From assembly GCA_910586575.1 (NCBI GenBank), contig CAJUJQ010000018.1:1-32986 (forward strand): a stretch of DNA of 32,986 nucleotides, read 5' to 3'. The position numbers were made by a program, and so were the translations under genes. The notes beneath the pieces were generated by a model, which ran no database searches, was not told the DNA's origin, and saw nothing but the letters and a program-made list of their open reading frames with translations. The stretch comes from an uncultured Clostridia bacterium. GTDB lineage: Bacteria; Bacillota; Clostridia; Oscillospirales; Butyricicoccaceae. Shown here piece after piece: positions 32,165-32,986 of this stretch (positions are counted from its first letter, which is position 1; every line of letters starts with the position of its first letter).

Positions 32165-32560
32165 ATGCAGGAAAAACGAAAGATCAGCGGTTCCGCTGCC
32201 GGGATGGAGGTCAATCTCAAAAAATCGGTGACAGAAATGCTGGTGCTTCTGCTGCTGCGGGAGCGGGACATGTACGCCGGAGAGGTCAGCGACGAGCTTG
32301 ACCGGCGAAGCTGCGGGCTGTGCGGGATTGTATTTCCATATTCGGCGCTGTACCGGATGCTTGATTATGAATACCTTTGCGAGCGGAATCCCAAGCGCAT
32401 TGCGCCGGACGGCAGGCGGCGGCAGTATTACGGCATTACCGAACGCGGGCAGGCACATTTAGAGGAGTTGCTGGCCTGCTACCGGCGTTTTATGGACGGC
32501 GTAACAGCTGTCATCGAAGCCTGCCGGGAACCGGACGAAAACGGGGAGGGAAACACATGA
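32165..32560 (+). CDS. PadR family transcriptional regulator
   Basis: A 131-residue winged-helix regulator of the PadR type: LKKSVTEMLVLLLLRERDMYAGEVSDEL, a FPYSALYRMLDYEYL recognition region, then the wing GRRRQYYGITERGQAHLEEL and a C-terminal helix for dimerisation. PadR proteins usually repress their own operon and neighbouring efflux or envelope genes. Start: the ATG at 32165 is eight bases after AGGAG; the in-frame ATG at 32159 is too close. The stop overlaps the next gene's ATG (ATGA). Two dyads lie in the divergent gap as candidate operators. Confidence 0.92.
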   Translation: MQEKRKISGSAAGMEVNLKKSVTEMLVLLLLRERDMYAGEVSDELDRRSCGLCGIVFPYSALYRMLDYEYLCERNPKRIAPDGRRRQYYGITERGQAHLEELLACYRRFMDGVTAVIEACREPDENGEGNT

Positions 32561-32892
32561 ACCGGCTGCAAACCCTATTGTACGTATATGAAACCGTGCG
32601 GCGCGTCCCCTGCTCCTATCGGCGGCAGCTGGCGCTCGGCAGGCAGGCGCTCCGGTTTATTTCAAACTTTTTGGAGGAGAACCCTGGCGCGGGCCGCGTG
32701 GAGCTGTCCGCTGCGTTTGGGGAGCCTGCGGCGTTTGCGGAGGCGCTGCTGGAATACGTGGACGAAGGCGAACGCGCCGCAGAGTTCCGCCGAAAATCGT
32801 GGACGCGCCGCGCGGTTGTTCTTTTGATAAGCGGCATTTCACTGCTGCTGGGCGGGATTTGCGCCCTGTGCGCGGACCACCGGCGGAAGTAA
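32557..32892 (+). CDS. Small protein with one C-terminal membrane helix, partner of PadR
   Basis: A 111-residue protein. The N-terminal 85 residues are charged and helical (LYVYETVRRVPCSYRRQL, then FLEENPGAGRVELSAAFGEP and EYVDEGE), followed by one membrane segment (about 86-103) and a short HRRK tail. The small helical domain resembles the DUF1700/DUF6120 type that often follows PadR genes and may link the regulator to the membrane (tentative). It is coupled to padR by a 4-base overlap. Confidence 0.75.
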   Translation: MNRLQTLLYVYETVRRVPCSYRRQLALGRQALRFISNFLEENPGAGRVELSAAFGEPAAFAEALLEYVDEGERAAEFRRKSWTRRAVVLLISGISLLLGGICALCADHRRK

Positions 32893-32893
32893 C

Positions 32894-32929
32894 AGGCCTG
32901 TCCAGATGGCAAAGTTTCCGAACAGGCCT
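32894..32929. repeat. Short inverted-repeat element after the PadR operon
   Basis: AGGCCTGTCC (32894-32903) and GAACAGGCCT (32920-32929) form a 10-bp stem with one mismatch around a 16-nt loop, starting right after the stop codon. It lacks a T-run. The ends match those of the 161-bp element at 24820-24980. Confidence 0.5.
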
Positions 32930-32985
32930 AATGCTCCATCCGGCCAAAAATCGAACTCGTTCTTGGGCTGGATTTCCGCATGGCT
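32929..32985 (+). repeat. 57-bp dispersed repeat, copy 2
   Basis: Matches 307-363 in 45 of 57 positions, same orientation. It reaches the window edge, so its true right end is not visible. Confidence 0.6.
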
Positions 32986-32986
32986 A

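Overview
The window looks like a chromosomal piece of a GC-rich, spore-former-related Gram-positive bacterium, most likely a gut-type Clostridia of the order Oscillospirales (inference). Supporting signs are strong AGGAGG ribosome binding sites, some TTG starts, consensus sigma-A type promoters with 17-bp spacers, a lysine riboswitch, a SpoIID/LytB protein, the Asp23-FakA pair, and PcrA/SbcCD with Firmicutes-like features. The genus cannot be settled from the sequence alone.

Layout. 1-745: an AT-richer, broken gene end, a dispersed repeat, an orphan terminator and a tRNA-Arg(ACG) on the minus strand. 834-8383 (minus): an M16 peptidase; an asp23-fakA-pth run; and a lysine-pathway operon asd-dapA-dapB under a lysine riboswitch with its own promoter and terminator. 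8851-12761 (plus): a secreted SpoIID-domain protein with queA, then a secreted SLH-domain protein. 12874-16162 (minus): a TetR-MFS efflux operon with a near-perfect promoter and operator, a small cysteine-rich DUF3795-type protein and a WYL regulator. 16294-22285 (plus): pcrA-sbcD-sbcC, a DNA repair/recombination run in which SbcD lacks several catalytic residues.

22479-26525 (plus) is the most interesting block: a three-gene module of a leucine-rich-repeat/helical protein, a DUF2201-like protein with a von Willebrand A (MIDAS) domain, and a MoxR-like AAA+ ATPase. It has its own promoter overlapped by a dyad. A 161-bp inverted-repeat-bounded element sits between genes two and three. MoxR-vWA pairs are known chaperone/remodelling modules; the role of this three-part version is not evident from sequence.

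26564-31042 (minus): a MATE exporter, a DUF5655 protein, an isolated inosose dehydratase (iolE) and a malic enzyme. 31067-32892: a divergent locus, with three overlapping small membrane-protein genes (two of them tandem paralogues) on the minus strand and a PadR regulator plus a one-TM partner on the plus strand, separated by face-to-face promoters and two dyads. The window ends in a second copy of the 57-bp repeat seen at 307-363.
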